Positions 62,602-64,000 of a stretch of 64,000 nt of DNA are shown one piece after another. Origin of the DNA: Moraxella sp. ZY210820 (lineage in GTDB: Bacteria; Pseudomonadota; Gammaproteobacteria; Pseudomonadales; Moraxellaceae); NCBI RefSeq assembly GCF_030674635.1, contig NZ_CP089978.1:186001-250000 (forward strand), given 5' to 3'. Each line of letters opens with the position of its first letter. The first letter of the stretch is position 1. The position numbers were made by a program, and so were the translations under genes. The notes below the pieces were generated by a model that was not told the origin of the DNA, made no database searches, and saw only the letters and a program-made list of their open reading frames with translations.

Positions 62602-62636
62602 AAAAGCTACTTCCGATTGAAGTAGCTTTTTTGTTT
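62602..62636 (+). terminator. Terminator of the tRNA operon
   Basis: AAAAGCTACTTC pairs with GAAGTAGCTTTT around CGATT, followed by a T-rich tract. Confidence 0.85.
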
Positions 62637-62676
62637 TTGGTAAAAAAATTAGGATTTTAGTATCATGATATGGATA

Positions 62677-63345
62677 TTAAAACCACCCACCCAATTTACG
62701 TTTAATGATTTCTTTTTTTGAGTGTTTATATGGGAAAGCTAACATCTCCATATCATATTTCTTTAGAAGTTTATCATCGATACTAAATGATAAGAATGTA
62801 AAAGCATAAGGGAAAAGTAATATTGAACCTAAAATATAAATATGAGGAATAAAACTATCAGATGGTGTAGCACGAGATAGACAAGAGCGGTCAATCGTTG
62901 CTGTGCTATAAGGACATTTTTCGTAAGCGTGTTCCATCACAATCCATTGTATTCCAATAAAAAGTAAAAGTATCACAAGCAATCCACATATTTTTTTTAA
63001 AAGAAATAGTGTTTCATTTTTTATAATTAAAAACTCTTTTAGACTAAATGGATAAATGCTATAAAATCTATATACTGGATATATGGTTCCAATAAAAAAA
63101 ATAGCATACATACTCGCTAAGTGATATTGTTGTATTTCTATAAGATAACGAATATTGGGTACAATATATTGAAATAAATTTAATTTTGAGGGGATAATGG
63201 TTAATTGGAAAAAGTATTGAATATAACTGAATAGAAATAAAATTGTACCATAAACTAGAAATAAATGATTAAGAACAGTCATTTTCTCAAAATAGTAAAT
63301 ACTATAATCTTGTAATTGTTCATGAGAAAAATCTGAAAGTTTCAT
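62677..63345 (-). CDS. Hypothetical membrane protein
   Basis: Not recognised. From ATG 63345 (AGGGGG about 6 nt upstream) the 222-residue product has four probable helices (about 23-45, 74-93, 110-133, 163-185), with a Cys-containing loop (EKCPYSTATIDRSCLSRATPSD) between helices 3 and 4. The upstream 46-residue extension of the frame lacks a ribosome site and is rejected. Lower GC than the tRNA region. Function unknown. Confidence 0.65.
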   Translation of the reverse strand: MKLSDFSHEQLQDYSIYYFEKMTVLNHLFLVYGTILFLFSYIQYFFQLTIIPSKLNLFQYIVPNIRYLIEIQQYHLASMYAIFFIGTIYPVYRFYSIYPFSLKEFLIIKNETLFLLKKICGLLVILLLFIGIQWIVMEHAYEKCPYSTATIDRSCLSRATPSDSFIPHIYILGSILLFPYAFTFLSFSIDDKLLKKYDMEMLAFPYKHSKKEIIKRKLGGWF

Positions 63346-63539
63346 GACAGCCCCCTTTAAACCTATTTTAGACTTGAAGTGTTGATAATTTTTGAAAAAA
63401 TGATTGTTATAGATATTATCATAAATGATTTTTGCGATAATATAAAAGTGATTTATCATAAAAAATGGATTATTTTTGTTCATTATGTTTAAAAAAAACG
63501 CATTTGATTAATAAAGATAATAAATTTAAAATAAAGTAG

Positions 63540-63568
63540 TTGCAAAGGTTGTTTGGTTGCTGTAATAT
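63540..63568 (+). promoter_or_regulatory. Upstream rRNA-operon promoter (P1 candidate)
   Basis: TTGCAA (63540-63545), 17 nt, TAATAT (63563-63568), then a GC-richer ACGCACCC discriminator as in stringently controlled rRNA promoters. Confidence 0.55.
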
Positions 63569-63657
63569 ACGCACCCATAGCGATAGTGCTTTAGATAAAG
63601 TTTAAGGAAATCAATAGGTTACATTATTTTATTAGTCTTTAGTGGTTGATAAGGTGG

Positions 63658-63751
63658 TGTGGATAAGTTTGATTGATGAGCTGTTTGGTTTGTTGATTTT
63701 AACTTTAATCTGTGGATAAGTTAAATAATAGGTACTGTTGTTTGTGGATAA
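63658..63751 (-). promoter_or_regulatory. Cluster of three DnaA boxes upstream of the rRNA operon
   Basis: TGTGGATAA, the reverse complement of the consensus TTATCCACA, occurs exactly at 63658-63666, 63711-63719 and 63743-63751, all in one orientation. They lie between the two candidate rRNA promoters. With the promoters and leader these account for the gene-free stretch 63346-64000. Confidence 0.65.
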
Positions 63752-63785
63752 AGTTAGTTATTTTGAATTTAAATTGAAAAAATGC

Positions 63786-63813
63786 TTGACATTGATTGAA
63801 AATAGATTATAAT
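63786..63813 (+). promoter_or_regulatory. Proximal rRNA-operon promoter (P2 candidate)
   Basis: Consensus TTGACA (63786-63791), 16-nt spacer and consensus TATAAT (63808-63813). This is the strongest sigma-70 promoter in the window. Confidence 0.75.
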
Positions 63814-63819
63814 AGCTAA

Positions 63820-64000
63820 ACTTTTTAATTAACTCAGACGATGAGTTAATAACTCACTAAAAGATTAGAAGAACAACTTGTGTGGATTTTTGCTATTATT
63901 GGATGGATTTTTATATTTTAAATTGAATATAAAGTTCATTTGATTTGGTAGAAATTGACTCGAGATTTATTTGAGCGAAAATTTTGCTAGTGATTGAATG
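63820..64000 (+). other. Leader of an rRNA operon (16S gene expected just beyond the edge)
   Basis: A gene-free transcribed leader follows the consensus promoter. It has a TTAACTCA-GACGA-TGAGTTAA hairpin (63829-63849), and the last bases (GCTAGTGATTGAATG) resemble sequence just before the 16S 5' end in Acinetobacter-type operons. I do not see a clear boxA. The 16S gene itself is not in the window. Confidence 0.55.

Noticed and set aside
63484..64000. Chromosomal origin of replication
   Set aside because: DnaA boxes are present but there is no dnaA, dnaN, rpmH or mnmG nearby, and the region has promoter and leader features of an rRNA operon.

Overview
The window is a low-GC (roughly 37-38%) gammaproteobacterial chromosome segment, most likely from Moraxellaceae and close to Acinetobacter. 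The evidence is the gene order mrcA / pilMNOPQ-aroK-aroB-SPOR protein, the AroK and PilQ protein style, and the sequence of the rRNA-operon leader at the right edge. This is judgement from sequence; no database search was run.

Layout. 1-6,800: 3' end of a membrane transporter, glmS, tRNA-Gly, a DedA protein, selO, a REP-associated transposase inside an exact inverted pair of REP sequences, and hslO. 6,900-10,800: a vapD (Cas2-fold) module with a small partner and a membrane protein, then trhP and an unknown gene. 10,850-14,200: nusB-ribH-ribBA and a membrane sensor-like protein. 14,490-25,340: mrcA divergent from the type IV pilus assembly operon pilMNOPQ, then aroK, aroB and a SPOR-like protein. 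25,400-29,600: rsmJ, uppP, tsaB and a PiT phosphate transporter with a well-formed Pho box. 29,700-31,400: three small exported proteins and nested palindromic elements.

31,480-48,990 is a complete aryl polyene (APE) pigment/lipid gene cluster read on the minus strand: chain-length-factor-like ketosynthase, acyltransferase, two ACPs, membrane protein, a ligase fused to a dehydratase, glycosyltransferase, acyltransferase, thioesterase, LolA-like carrier, MMPL exporter, a flavin-dependent-halogenase-like oxidoreductase, a DUF3261 lipoprotein, ketosynthase, dehydratase, ketoreductase and ketosynthase. It is interrupted by a fatty-acyl-CoA-ligase gene with its own terminator and a MITE-like element. 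The halogenase-like protein raises the possibility of a halogenated (xanthomonadin-like) polyene.

49,200-62,100: a SLC5-type hybrid histidine kinase, a catecholate-type TonB receptor with a Fes/IroE-like esterase, an SDR protein, a WG-repeat protein, an orphan GAD/DUF1851 immunity-like protein, a small antitoxin-like protein and RNase R. 62,300-64,000: tRNA-Ser(GCT), two identical tRNA-Arg(ACG) genes, an unknown membrane protein, and tandem promoters plus leader of an rRNA operon, with three perfect DnaA boxes between the promoters; the 16S gene should start just past the edge.

Several families of short palindromic intergenic elements sharing a GTAGGGGCGAAT-type core are scattered through the window at about 14.4, 30.8, 37.8, 46.4, 49.1 and 58.4 kb, several of them beside or inside the APE cluster.
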